Of a stretch of 64,000 nt of DNA, positions 49,625-61,914 are shown one piece after another. Numbering within the stretch: position 1 is the stretch's first letter; the number at the start of each line of letters is the position of its first letter. The DNA comes from Homarus americanus. Its lineage: Eukaryota > Arthropoda > Malacostraca > Decapoda > Nephropidae. Under the pieces are notes generated by a model, which was not told the DNA's origin, searched no databases, and worked only from the letters and a program-made list of their open reading frames with translations. The stretch spans positions 10,539,958 to 10,603,957 of the forward strand of contig NW_024736071.1 in the NCBI RefSeq assembly GCF_018991925.1. Direction: 5' to 3'. A program made the translations under genes and the position numbers.

Positions 49625-50540
49625 CTCACTTTATTCTGATGAGGAAGAAGGTCCTGGTTGTGGAGATTGACTAGGTGGGGGAGGGGAACCCAGCACCACC
49701 ACATTTGAAGCATCTCTCAGAGATAGATGAAGATAGCTGTCTTTGAAAGTTTTTGAAGATCTCCAAAAGCCCATTTCCTTGATCTGACTGCGACTCACAT
49801 TGAGACTAATTGAGATAAGGATTTTGTCAATTGACTAGGAGATAATTTCTTACCATCCCTTGATGAGAAAACATAAGGGCCTCGATTAAAGAATCTGGTT
49901 AATCATTCCTGAAGATTTTTAACTGGCCACAATATATGAGGAACCCTTGTTTCATCCATTAGACGTTTTATCCTAATAGGTTGAGCTTGGAAATCGACCC
50001 TTCTATTTTTTCTTAGGATCTCCGTAGGAAAAAGGATAACATCCTCGTCAAAAAATACCAATAATGATGGATTATTGGAAATTGATATCAGTTCACTGAT
50101 TCTCATACCCGTTGCTATTGCTAGAAGGAAAGCTGCCTTCTGGAGCAATTTATCCCTGTTCAGATTTATATTGTAATTAGGCCCCATAAGAAGATTAGTA
50201 ACTTTTTCCAGAGACCAAGGTGGGATTCTCTTGGGGCGAGGAGGTCTCTGACTGAAAAAGGACGATCTTAGCATTTGATAAATCCTTGGGTTCAAAGTAA
50301 TATTAAATTTCCAAGTCAGAGGGTCAACCAACGCCGATTTATAAAAGGCAATTGTCGATCCTTGAAGGCCTTTAACTCTGAACAGAAATTCAAAAAATTC
50401 TAACACAACTGTTTCCAATAATGATTCTGGAGTTGTTAACTTGAAAAATTGTTTTAAACGATTCCAAGCTTTCTCATATTGAATAGAAGTTTGGGGTCTA
50501 TGACCTGCTAATACTTGGTTAGCTATATTGGAATTACCCA
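49625..50540 (-). pseudogene. Tyrosine recombinase of the DIRS-like element, catalytic core damaged
   Basis: The frame of 51561-49903 ends with the recombinase. A core-binding helical region includes T-S-I-Q-Y-E-K-A-W-N-R-L, F-L-F-R-V-K-G-L-Q-G-S-T-I and Y-K-S-A-L. The catalytic domain has A-T-G-M-R-I-S-E-L with the first catalytic Arg near 50095. The frame stops at 49903. Text continues as G-P-Y-V-F-S and S-P-S-Q-L-T-K-S-L, then another stop. In a different frame it continues F-W-R-S-S-K-T-F-K-D-S-Y-L, which fits the segment with the catalytic Tyr (near 49725), and a Pro/Ser tail ending at 49625. The H-x-x-R motif expected between them is not found. It would have catalysed integration of the circular cDNA. 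Confidence 0.8.
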
Positions 50541-50549
50541 ACAACCTAT

Positions 50550-51330
50550 TTAAACTTCTTTTGAGAAACTCCAAGCGTGAAGTGCCAAGGATATCTCGAA
50601 CCGAGAATGTAGTACCTGGTCTAGACATCCTTGTTGCAATTGTAGAGGATTCGGGCACCAGTCCAGCAGATCCAGGCACCAAGGTTGTAGGATCCAATAT
50701 GGTGCAATTAAGAGGACTTTGCCTCGGAAGGATCTGAGTTTGTGATCCACCTTGGGCAATATTTTCACAGGTGGGAATAGATAGATTGAATTCAAAAGGT
50801 TCCAATCTAAGAGTAGGGCATTTCCTAAAAGATTCGACCCTTCCAGAGATGCATAAATTGGCATCTTGTGATTTTTTAGGGAGGCAAACAGATCTATCTG
50901 TGGAGTTCCAAACTTCTTCACTAGACTCTTGAACTCCGACACCTTTAGGGACCGTTCTGTTTCTGTTTATACTGGCCGGAGACGGGACAGCACATCTGCC
51001 CAATTGTTTTGCACTCCAGGTATATAAGTTGCTTTGAGGTAAAGTGTTTGTGTTGCACAAATACTGAAAATTTTTTCTGACAGTTGTAGAAGGGGCCAAG
51101 ACCTTGTTGACCCTTGATGAATGAGACAAAACACTGCCGTTTTGTTGTCCATGGCAAACAGGATCGTCATATTTTGTAAATTTGGGTTTGCCGACAAAAA
51201 GAAGAGGACCACTGCTAATTCTTTTACATTTATGTGTTTGTCCCAAAGGAAGTTGCTCCACTTCCCTTGACTGAATTCCCCTTTTGAAGAATGGTATCCC
51301 TATCCTATTTTGGACGCATCCGTACAAACG
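50550..51330 (-). pseudogene. RNase H and post-RNase-H (methyltransferase-like) region of the DIRS-like element
   Basis: RNase H: V-C-T-D-A-S-K-I-G near 51320 (first Asp), N-V-K-E-L-A-V-V near 51220 (Glu), F-A-M-D-N-K-T-A-V near 51150 (Asp), and N-N-W-A-D-V-L-S-R near 50990. Pieces lie in two frames. Downstream, in the frame of 50942-50550, G-T-P-Q-I-D-L-F-A-S, then N-H-K-M-P, V-L-L-I-A-P-Y-W and Q-P-W form the domain that follows RNase H in DIRS elements and has been compared to phage adenine methyltransferases. Frameshifts separate the blocks. Confidence 0.75.
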
Positions 51331-51499
51331 ACCAATCCTGTTTGAGGCGGAACCCAGGGAGAGGGACCGATTAGATTGTCCCAGTTTGTCCACCATAACA
51401 GATGATTCTTTATCTGAATAGGGAGAGAAGAAGCAACATTTCTGTTTCTGCGAAGCAATTTCGAGCCCAGATAAGATACTTGCTTTTTCCTTAACTTTC

Positions 51500-52460
51500 C
51501 CAATGGAACCACTATTGTGGCAACATTCAATAGACCCAGAAGTTTTTCCCGATCGTACCAAGAAACCTTGTGCTTTAACAAAAGGCTTCTACTTTGTTTA
51601 TCAAATCTGTTACTTTTGTTCCTGGTAAACTGACTGACTGCCAATTTGTATCCCACTGGAGACATAACCAATCCAACTTTTGACATGGTATTAAATTTGA
51701 TTTGACCTGGTTTATCTTTAAACCAAGGTTTTGAAATAGTACTACTGTAGTGTACGTTGGGTCGCCCTTTGACAATCTTCGAAAGAGTTTCCCATTATCA
51801 GCCAATCGTCTAGATAAGCAAAGGTTCTTATGCCCTCCTTTGCAAGGATCTTTCTGGGAATGTTTGCCAGTTTTGTAAAGACTTTTGGTGCAATTGCCAG
51901 ACCGAATGGCATCACTGTGAATTGATAACTTAATTCCCCAACTTTGAACACCAGAAGTTTCCTGTACCTGGGAGCAACAGGAACGTGATATAATAGGCAT
52001 ATTCGAGATCCACTTTTGAGATCCAAGCATTGGGCGGAAGTAGATGCCTCAGATGGTCGTAAGTGAGCATCTTGAAACTTCTTTTGGTAATAAATTTGTT
52101 TAGGATTGAAAGATCCAAAATCCACCTTAATTTGTCGCTGCCTTTCTTGGGGACTGGGAATAGGCGAGACATGAAACATTTCTCTGACACTGCAACAGTT
52201 CTATGACACCTCTGTTTAGTAGTTGAATTACAAATTTTGTAAGTAATGGGGTGGGGTTTTTTTACCCTTTTTTGGAAATGCCAGGGGAGGGCGCCTCAAC
52301 CAAGTCCACGTGAGACCCCCTTTGATTGTCTTGTAAGCCCAGATGGAAGAAGTCCATCTGTTCTCCCAACCCCCTAGACGACCCAGCTGTCTGGCTTCAT
52401 TGGAAGGGAGAAGTTGCTGAGGTGGTGGAATAAGGACTCCATCCGCTTCTGAACAAACGG
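51500..52460 (-). pseudogene. Reverse transcriptase of the DIRS-like element
   Basis: N-terminal text R-L-G-G-W-E-N-R-W, then after stops L-F-P-V-P-K-K-G-S-D-K-L-R-W-I-L-D-L near 52150 (motif 1), N-A-W-I-S-K-V-D-L-E-Y-A-Y near 52020 (catalytic Asp; DIRS have D-L-x-x-A-Y), V-M-P-F-G-L-A-I-A-P near 51905, A-Y-L-D-D-W-L near 51802-51816 (the Y-x-D-D pair), and G-L-K-I-N near 51715. The catalytic aspartates survive but the text shifts frame several times (52190, 52179 and 52030 frames), so no full-length enzyme can be made. Confidence 0.85.
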
Positions 52461-52860
52461 CCACCTCTATTACGTCTTTGATTATTTCCTCCTCTAAAAT
52501 TTCCCCTAGGTTGATAACTGACCCGAGCAGCTGGTCCTGTTCCCCTGTAAAACCTTCCTCTCCTAGGTTTCCGAAAGGTCTGAGGACTCCTGGGGACATT
52601 AATATTAATAGTATTCTCCATAGATGATCTATAATTAACCAATGATTGTTCACCAAACAAAGCAGGAGAAAGAGAAGAACGTATCAACAAATAAGCACTA
52701 CCACTTGAAGCATTATTTGTTGCTTGTTACCTTAGCTGGGCTTTCAGTCTTAGGGCTTTCAACAAATGATCTAAAAATGAGCTGTACAGGGAATATGGGA
52801 TTCCTTGTAAAGCAGCAGCTAAACATTTGTCCACGTCTGAATTTTCTTCATAGTCTAGCT

Positions 52861-53062
52861 CAGGGGTGGGCAATTATTTTTGATGGAGGGCCACTTCATG
52901 AATGGTGGCACACTTCGCGGGCCACCCACTTAATGTAGATGCAAATGTATTATATTAACACAAAGTAAAGCCTTGTATTTGTAAATACAAATGCAGTGGC
53001 AGGCCACAAAAATAATTTGGCGGGCCAAATGTGGCCCGCGGGCCGTGCTTTGCCCACCCCTG
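52861..53062. mobile_element. 202-bp hAT MITE inserted in the DIRS gag
   Basis: Begins CAGGGGTGGGCAATTATTTT and ends CTTTGCCCACCCCTG, with the further inverted words GCGGGCCA and TGGCCCGC. Flanked by GTCTAGCT (52853-52860) and GTCTAGCA (53063-53070), an 8-bp duplication with one mismatch. CAGGGGTGGGCAA is a widespread hAT terminus. Confidence 0.9.
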
Positions 53063-53869
53063 GTCTAGCACAAACTTAGTTAATAAATGAAGCATCATAA
53101 TTACAGACCAAACATCTGCTGCCAATTTCCTAATTTTAAATTCTTCAAGCAGCAGTGCAGGGGCAACTGGTTTCAAATTTTTTCCACAACTTATATCAAC
53201 ATATTTTGGAGCCGACAAATACTGGGAAAGTTCATATAAGGAACTCTTTTCGTCATTAAATTGGAACTTCAAAAAACTAAACTTGTGAGCATTCCTGTCT
53301 GCGGGAATGAATGTTAAGTCTTTCAATAAATTAGCCCAGACTTCGTCTATTTCAGAGATCACCTTTGGGCAAATATCAGGCCAAGAGAGTGTAGTATCAC
53401 CCTCCAAAAACAAAGAATGATGACCCACAGTTGCTTGTCCTTCCTGTCTCTTTGTAGATGCTGAGATATCAGGAAGCTTAGAGACATTTTCATAAAATAT
53501 TTTGAATAAGGAATCCACAGATTCAGATGTAGTAGAAAACAAAGAAGACTTAGATCTTACCAATGTTATCCATGGTGTTATCCATGGCCTGTTAGGATCA
53601 CCCTTACACTCAATGTTATCCAGCAGCTGCGTGTCAGTCGACAGCAGCCTGTTTCCACTCACAGTAACCAACTCTTTTGCCCCAGGTGGAAGTGGAAGCA
53701 TAATGTGTTGTCTAATGGTAGACCCTGCTGCCATATGGCATTGCAAAAATTGTGACAAAGTCCCAGGTTTCTGATCTGACTTTCTGCCTCATTTACACTC
53801 AATTGCGGGATCTCAATTGTTTCTCTTACTATTGACAACACAACATACATATATCGTTTCTCACTAATG

Positions 53870-53898
53870 ATCTTTTTTTTTAATTTCTTTATGGTTCC

Positions 53899-53951
<53 letters not shown>

Positions 53952-54165
53952 GCAGTGTTTTCATTATTACTATTGTTATAATTATTATATTATTTTTATT
54001 TTTGTATTTTTTATTAAAAATTTTACTTATCTGAATTATTATTACAGTATTATTACGTTTTCGCCCCCCGGGCCCTGATGTGGGTCGATGACCTGTGTCC
54101 GGGTGGGCTAATACCCATATTAAAAAAAAAAAAAAAGAAAAAAAAATTAAAGAAAAAAGGATGAA
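53870..54165. mobile_element. AT-rich insertion with (TTA)n and poly(A) ends in the DIRS gag
   Basis: A gap in gag homology filled by a poly(T)-like start, a (TTA)17 microsatellite (53899-53951), a GC-rich core (CCCCGGGCCCTGATGTGGGT, CCGGGTGGGCTAATACCC) and an A-rich tail at 54121-54160. It could be a SINE-like or truncated non-LTR insertion. I did not recognise the family. Confidence 0.45.
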
Positions 54166-54765
54166 GTCAGTCTCAACAGGTTCTTCCTGCTCAAGAGACT
54201 GAATACTATGAATATAACCAGCCTCATCGTCCTGATCCTGGAATCCACTGAAATCAGATTGAGTAGACAGAGGTTTTTGTAGACTTCCCATTGCCCCATT
54301 GTCTGGAGGGTCCAATAACTTATTTTTCTTAGCAGAAGCAGTCTTGTCTAAGTGGGGATTAAGTCTTTTACCTAACACCAATAAACCTAAACTTTCTGCC
54401 AACTTGGGATCTTTCCATTGTTGTACATTCAAAAATTTACTCTTCAAGGCCTTATTCCACCTATTTTTAATTTGCATTTGCAATAAATCTTTCTTATCAC
54501 CTGTAGCTTGATGAAATTGAAAAAATTTGATCATAAACTGCACAATCCATTGGTGAAAATAGGTTAATTGAGACACAGCTGCCATGAATTATGCAAGCCA
54601 CATGAGGATCTATCTTAGTAATCCAAGTCGCTTTACATTTTTTTATAATTACATGTAGTATGGCCCCCTTGGGTCTTGGGTGAAACTACTACAGTACTAC
54701 TGAATTCAAATTCTCTACTGACAGACAATTCCTTGAATGTAGTGCCTGAACTGAACTTTCTAGTC

Positions 54766-56300
54766 CTTACTTTTACTTTTATCCTTTTCGCCACTGATCG
54801 GCTTGTTAGCCGCTTGGGCGATCGGTCACGTCTCTTTTCATTTATCTTCTTCACCAAAAGATCGGCTCGCTAGCCGCCCGGGCGATTGGTCACGTCTCTG
54901 TCACGCACTGTTGGCAAATACTGGGCATGCACCGGCTCCTGAATGTACCTGAACCCGCTCCAGTGTTGGTCAAGTCTTGTCTTGAAAGAGCTCACACTCG
55001 GTGCCGTCACAACACTCTCTGGTAGATTGTTGCAAGAGTTTACAACCCTCACTCCGAAAAAGTTTGCCCTCACGGTTTTCTGGACTTGCGGCTTCTTCAA
55101 TCTTGAGCTGTGACCCCTTGTGGGGCGAGCGTCCGCCAGCTCAAGTAAGGACACTCAACTGAGTAGTGCCCCTGAGATGCTTATACACCTCAACTAGGTC
55201 CCCCCTTGCCCGTCTGTAGTATAAGCTAGGCAAGTTCAGGCGCTCCAATCTCTCAGGGTAGCTGAGGTGCCGAAGTGCAGGCACCAGTCTGGTGGCCCTC
55301 CTTTGAACATTTTCAACCAACTGACAGTCCCTAGCATATCTCGGGGACCAGATGGGGTGACAGTACTCCAGATGGGGAAGCACTTCACTCCTGAAGATTG
55401 TTACGAGGGACGGACCGTCTAGATATCTGAACGACCTTCTTATAAGACCCAATAATTTATTTGCCTGATTTACCTTCTTCTCACAATGGCCCGAGAACTT
55501 CAGCTCATTGTCAACATACACACCTAGGTCCTTCTCTCTCACAGTCTCAACTAGTGCAGTTTCTTCATCCCGTTGGGACATATGATACGCCTCCTTACCG
55601 TTGGTACGCCCCAGGTGCATCCTCTTACACTTCGTGACATTGAATCTCAGCAGCCATTTCTTCGACCATTCCTGGAACCCACAGAGGTCCTTCTGCATCT
55701 CTTCACAGTCCGCTTGGTTCTTAATTTCCCGAAATAACTTGGCGTCATCGGCAAACATTTGTACGGAGGAGTGTACAACGTCAGGCATGTCATTTATGAA
55801 ACAAACAAACAACAGCAGGCCCAATACACTGCCCTGTGGTACCCCACTTGTTACAAGTACAGATGATGATTTCGTGCCATTAATCACCACACACTGCTTG
55901 CTGTCATGTAGAAAGTCTTCTATCCACGCTAGGACATTTCCCCGAATTCCGTACCCTTCCAGTTTGATTTTCAGCCTTTCGTGGGGTACACTGTCGAAAG
56001 CCTTGGCAAAATCTAGGTAAATATTGTCGATATTACCACCCCCTTCCAGAATATGGGTCCAAATATCCAATACCTTGAGCAATTGTGTTAAGCAAGAGCA
56101 CCCCGGCATAAAACCGTGTTGACAATCTTTTACAAGGTTGTTTCGAATTAGATGTTCCATTGCGGTATCTCTGATAATACTCTCAAGTCCTTGTAGCTCA
56201 TCACTCAATTTATTCCTCAGGGACAGTGCCATAGTCTCCTCCATCATCCATAGGCCCAGACTCCTGTCCTTCATCCTCCAGTTGCACATCACTCATCTAA
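54766..56300 (-). pseudogene. CR1-like retrotransposon copy (RT domain and 3' tail) inside the DIRS-like element
   Basis: A 383-codon open frame (56292-55141) holds most of RT: D-C-Q-H-G-F-M-P-G-C-S-C-L-T-Q, Y-L-D-F-A-K-A-F-D-S-V-P-H near 56000 (first catalytic Asp), G-V-P-Q-G-S-V-L-G-L near 55845, and F-A-D-D-A-K-L-F at 55741-55755 (Asp pair). It continues with C-H-P-I-W-S-P, E-N-V-Q-R-R-A-T-R-L and Y-P-E-R-L-E-R-L-N-L-P-S-L. One frameshift near 55145 leads into the last ORF2 part. The 3' tail follows, with its terminal ~40-bp motif twice (54796 and 54860, 64 bp apart). The endonuclease and ORF1 are missing (5' truncation). This is the best-preserved CR1 copy in the window. Confidence 0.9.
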
Positions 56301-57481
56301 ACTAGGAGGGCACCATGAGTCACATTATATCATTATAAAACAAAATAATAATAATAATAAGGGAGAAAGCATTTTCTCCCAAACTTAATCAATATGACTC
56401 ATAAATGTTATATTAGTAAGTTAACTCATTAACATCTCTTATTGTTACACAAGTCACTCATTTGACAAATACTGTATAAACAAATAACTCACTATGTTGT
56501 ATCTCCCTCCTGACTCTTAGAGTATCCCTTAACTCAATGAAACTTATTTATTTATTTTTGTTTTTTATAAAATAATTTCATTCAGAACATTTTATTTACA
56601 GGGATCATCAAGATCTTTATTTGTTGCCAATCAGGGGCACAGACATTATCCCCCAAGTAAACACTTAAGGGAAAATTCCTACGTGCGCACTATCACCCGG
56701 CAAGGTTGACAGTGCTGAGATGCTAACATAGCGCTCTATTGGCAATAACGTTCACTATTACTCTAGCAATATTTATTGGGATGAGAATTCCACCCTGAAT
56801 TGTTCTCATATAACCCATAGAAGGTGTTAAGTCCATTTCAACATAACTCTAGATTGCTAGGAAGACCAGAAGGTCAACATTCCGGAAGGAACGCTAAGTC
56901 TAGCAACCTCGCTAAAGTTCTCCTGGAAAGGCTGAACCCGCTACTGAGGACATCAAAAAATAAAGTTATGAAGAGAAAAACTCAACTCTGGCCTTTTTGC
57001 TGAGAACAATTAGAAACCCAAGGGCGGAAGCCCAAAGGTTTTTGTGAACGAACATAAGAGTAGGGAGAGAGATTGTCATGGCATTCATACTAGCACGTGA
57101 ATAATTGAGACAAAGAAGATCGTAAACAATATACATATATATGTATACATAATTAGATATATTCATATATTATCTTTCAGTAAAGACGAGCCCGGGAGGG
57201 TGCAGCGACATTCACTGAGTGACTTAAAGGCAAGGGATAGTCACAACAATCTAAACGACTTCACAAAGAAAATGCGCTTTGGTTGCTATGCTGACCAAAG
57301 GTCATATAAGAAATTGTCCCAAATGCAATAAATGAGACATAAAATAAAAGTCACTCTACTTCATCGCTGTGCGAAGAAGTACAAATACCGTATATAATAT
57401 CCTCGCGGAGGTTAGTATTTCAGCAATTAGAACACAAATTCGCGGAGCTTCCCTTTGTGTGCATTTATAGCTGAATCGCCA
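56301..57481 (-). other. Noncoding leader of the DIRS-like element
   Basis: Between the CR1 insertion and the right terminal repeat. AT-rich with a short (AAT)n tract at 56346-56359; no ORF with family character. Some of this may be further inserted sequence that I could not recognise. Confidence 0.4.
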
Positions 57482-57690
57482 GGCAAGAGATGAAGGTCGT
57501 GATGCGTATGGTGGAGGGTGAAGGAGGGGGTTTTGAGAATTACAATTAAATGCCAGGTAGCGACGTGTCCTCCTAATATTACTTAAGTAATTATTAGATG
57601 TTTTAATTGCCTGTATGTTGGCCTGGTGAATTAGCTAGGAATTAACATACCTAGGTAACATTGCTGACGTTGCATTCCAGCTTGAACAAA
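57482..57690 (+). repeat. Right inverted terminal repeat of the DIRS-like element
   Basis: Inverse of 49143-49333 over about 190 bp. Its outermost 27 bp (57661-57687) are repeated exactly, inverted, in the internal complementary region at 49448-49474. Confidence 0.9.
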
Positions 57691-58472
57691 AAATACTAAA
57701 TTTTGGGAGCCCCTTTTCTGATTTATCCTTCAAAATGCTTCATCTATAAATCAGAGAAGCTATGTGGCTTTCTTGGGTTAACTACTTTCATTCAAAAGGA
57801 ATCAAGTGGACAAAAAATTACAAAAATAATTAAAAATATAACCTTAGGACACAATTTAATTTGCTAAATAACATACAGTAGTACTGTAATGGGGTTTTGC
57901 AGTGTGCTGGGTATTCAAACATATGAATGAGGCACAACTGGGGAAGGGGCTAAAAAACCAGACACATGAAGCTCTATAACAGTGGTTCTGAATTTTATTA
58001 AGAGTTTAAGGGGTGCACAAGGCGTCAGTGGAAAAATGCTGGCGTGAAGGGCTTACTTTTAAAAAAAGTATGCAAACAAATACTGTGATATTTGAGAATA
58101 TTTTCAGTTTTGCACAACAACTGGTTGTACATGAACGAATGCATAAAACTGCTAACTGTAATAATATTCAGTACAGGTACACTTAAAACATCTATTTGTA
58201 TATGTAAGATATCAGCTTCTTATGAAGCATACTGTACACACACGTCTCTTGAGTCAGCTGTGTGACTGCCAGGCTGAACTGTGTTGAGTTTCCCAAAAGT
58301 TGTTTTCAGCTGAACTGTGTTGAGTTCCCAGAGGATGTTTTGAGTGGAAAAGGTGCAAATTTTTTTTCTCATAAAAAATGTGCTATGTATTTTATGGTAT
58401 ACTATGTATCAATCTTACTGTGTATCTGAAAATTTTTTGTGCATTTATACAATTTGAAATTTGTTTGAATTG
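57691..58472. other. Noncoding spacer
   Basis: AT-rich, with no gene or element recognised. A local direct repeat (GCTGAACTGTGTTGAGTT, at about 58272 and 58309) is present. Confidence 0.4.
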
Positions 58473-58476
58473 GGCT

Positions 58477-58912
58477 TGTAGTGGATTCCTCGCCTACAAA
58501 CGCTGTTTGTTGCTGAGTAGCCGGCCCCACAAATTCCCCAGTGTATGCCTCGTGGTCTATGTCAACCAGCGCTGCCTTACATGACGGAGGTCAACTATTA
58601 AGCCATGTCTACCTCCGCTATATAAGACCTGATCTCGTGGTGACCTACCTCTTCTTCTACCCACAGCCACCAGCAAGCAACACCTCCTCCTCCTCCTGCC
58701 TGGCGGTCCTCGCTCCCGCCGGCGACCCACAAGTTGGTCCTCCTCCGAGCACCCTCACCAACCAGCTCTCTCTACATCACTGTTGTAACCATGCTGCCAC
58801 TTCCCAGCACCAAGCTGCACTGTACATCCAATACAATATGTATACAGAGAGCACATTGTGAGTTTCCTTTCTCCATCCCATCCTGAGTGTGAACCCAATA
58901 ACCCGTACCCCA
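58477..58912 (+). repeat. 5' LTR of the TRIM-like element
   Basis: Contains a TATA-type promoter core CTATATAAG at 58618-58626. It differs from the 3' LTR by a 7-bp GCAAGCA insertion near 58670 and scattered substitutions. Confidence 0.88.
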
Positions 58913-59632
58913 TAAATGGTGACCCCCGGAGATTCGCACTAACACAGGATGGAGGAGAAACAGATCACTCTCCCAGTCTTCAAGCAACATGGAAGACTGG
59001 CTTATCAATACAGAGGCAGCTCTCGTCGGCTCTACAGCTACTGTCTCTACACCGCAGGTTAGACACCCTAGAGCAGCACTGCTTCTCTAAGCAGACACCA
59101 GCTCCTCTTCCTGCCCCAAGCACCACGTTCTACCGACCCCAACACACCCGTCCTGCCTCAGACACCGCCCCCGGCCCAGCAGTGCCACCTGCCGCTCCTC
59201 CTGACGCGGCCCCTGCTCCTGACGCAGACCCACACACTCCTCTTTTCTCCCTCAGGTACTCCCTGCTACTGTCCTGCACCCTGCTGCTGTCGTGCACCCT
59301 GCTGCTGCCATGCACCCTGCTGCTGTCATGGGCACTCTTCCTAACACAGCCCCTGCTCCTGACCCAGGACCACACACCCCAGCAGGTGCATCTGAGGACT
59401 CTGTACCTGTCGCGAGGGAAGCACAACATTCATCGCCTCCACAACCCTCCTTCCCCCTCTTTTCTCCCACAGATCTCGTGTATCTAGACAGAGTTGCCCC
59501 CCTAGCGGCCGGCTCATCCACGCCCTCGCCGTTGTCTCACATGTGGCATGCACCGCCCGTTTTGCCTCACATGTGCCATGCAACCCTGCAGACAACAAGT
59601 CTCCTACACCGCCTGGAGGGAAGGGGGAGTAT
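58913..59632 (+). other. Internal region of the TRIM-like element
   Basis: Pro/Ala/Asp-rich open frames cross the region. The frame 58858-59487 is open over most of it but begins inside the LTR. After the primer-binding site it has a short segment L-D-T-L-E-Q-H-C-F that might be a degraded gag piece. A 21-24-bp tandem repeat (CACCCTGCTGCTGTC) at 59270-59335 expands the frame. No enzyme motif is seen, and coding status is unproven. Confidence 0.5.
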
Positions 59633-60063
59633 TGTAGTGGATTCCTCCCCTACAAAAGCTGTTTGTCGCTGAATAGCCGACCCCGCGAATTCCCCAGTAT
59701 ATGCCTCATGGTCTAGGTCAACCAGGGCCGCCTTTCATGACAGAGGTCAACTGTTAAGCCACGCCTACCTCCGCTATATAAGACCTGACCTCGTGGTGAC
59801 CTACCTCTTCTTTTACCCACAGCCACCAACACCTCCTCCTCCTCCTGCCTGGCGGTCCTCGCTCCCGCCGGCGACCCACAAGCTGGTCCTCCTCTGAGCA
59901 CCCTCTCCAACCAGCTCTCTCTACATCACTGTTGTAACCATGCTGCCATTTCCCAGCACCAAGCTGCACTGTACATCCAATACAATATGTATACAGAGAG
60001 CACATTGTGAGTTTCCTTTCTCCATCCCATCCTGAGTGTGAACCCAATAACCCGTACCCCACA
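59633..60063 (+). repeat. 3' LTR of the TRIM-like element
   Basis: Direct repeat of 58477-58912, with the same TATA motif at 59774-59782. Preceded directly by the polypurine tract. Confidence 0.88.
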
Positions 60064-60067
60064 GGCT

Positions 60068-61914
<1,847 letters not shown>

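Larger units (their letters stand above)
52397..54585 (-). pseudogene. gag of the DIRS-like element, interrupted
   Basis: Starts at ATG 54585 and encodes a Lys/Leu-rich head. It is interrupted by the AT-rich insertion (about 53870-54165), resumes with I-V-R-E-T-I-E-I-P-Q-L and the 267-codon stretch 53758-53070, and is cut again by the 202-bp hAT MITE. It resumes at 52852 (E-E-N-S-D-V-D-K-C-L-A-A-A-L-Q-G-I-P), meets a stop near 52710, and ends in an Arg/Gly-rich tail (R-R-G-R-F-Y-R-G, G-N-F-R-G-G-N-N-Q-R-R-N-R-G-G-R) resembling the RNA-binding C-terminus of DIRS gag. It overlaps the start of the RT frame. No zinc knuckle is present, as usual for this group. Confidence 0.7.
49090..57690 (-). 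mobile_element. DIRS-like tyrosine-recombinase retrotransposon
   Basis: On the - strand the order is 5' terminal repeat (57690-57482), a long leader, gag (54585-52397), RT (about 52460-51500), RNase H (51330-50985), a post-RNase-H domain (50942-50550), tyrosine recombinase (about 50540-49625), the internal complementary region (49398-49474) and the 3' terminal repeat (49333-49090). The terminal repeats are inverted, and there is no integrase or aspartic protease. These are the defining features of DIRS elements, which insert through a circular intermediate with a tyrosine recombinase and leave no classic target duplication. Such elements are known from decapod crustaceans. This copy is broken by stops, frameshifts, a hAT MITE, an AT-rich insertion and a CR1 copy. 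Confidence 0.88.
58477..60063 (+). mobile_element. TRIM-like short LTR retroelement, 1.59 kb
   Basis: Two LTRs of about 430 bp (58477-58912 and 59633-60063), about 94 % identical by eye, flank 720 bp. A 4-bp duplication GGCT lies at 58473-58476 and 60064-60067. LTRs start TGTAGTGGATTCC and end in CA. A primer-binding-site-like TGGTGACCCCCGGAG (58917-58931) follows the 5' LTR, and a polypurine tract GGAGGGAAGGGGGAG precedes the 3' LTR. The interior has no protease, RT or integrase, so it would depend on another element's enzymes. Terminal-repeat retrotransposons in miniature have this layout. Confidence 0.88.

Noticed and set aside
58378..58861. ORFs spanning the 5' LTR of the TRIM-like element as a host protein
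   Set aside because: They cross the LTR boundary and target duplication, and the same text is repeated in the 3' LTR, so they are LTR sequence.
59130..59521. Gly/Arg/Ser-rich - strand ORFs in the TRIM-like element
   Set aside because: They are mirror frames of the C-rich Pro/Ala-coding internal sequence and its tandem repeat. The PBS, PPT and LTR polarity put the element on the + strand.
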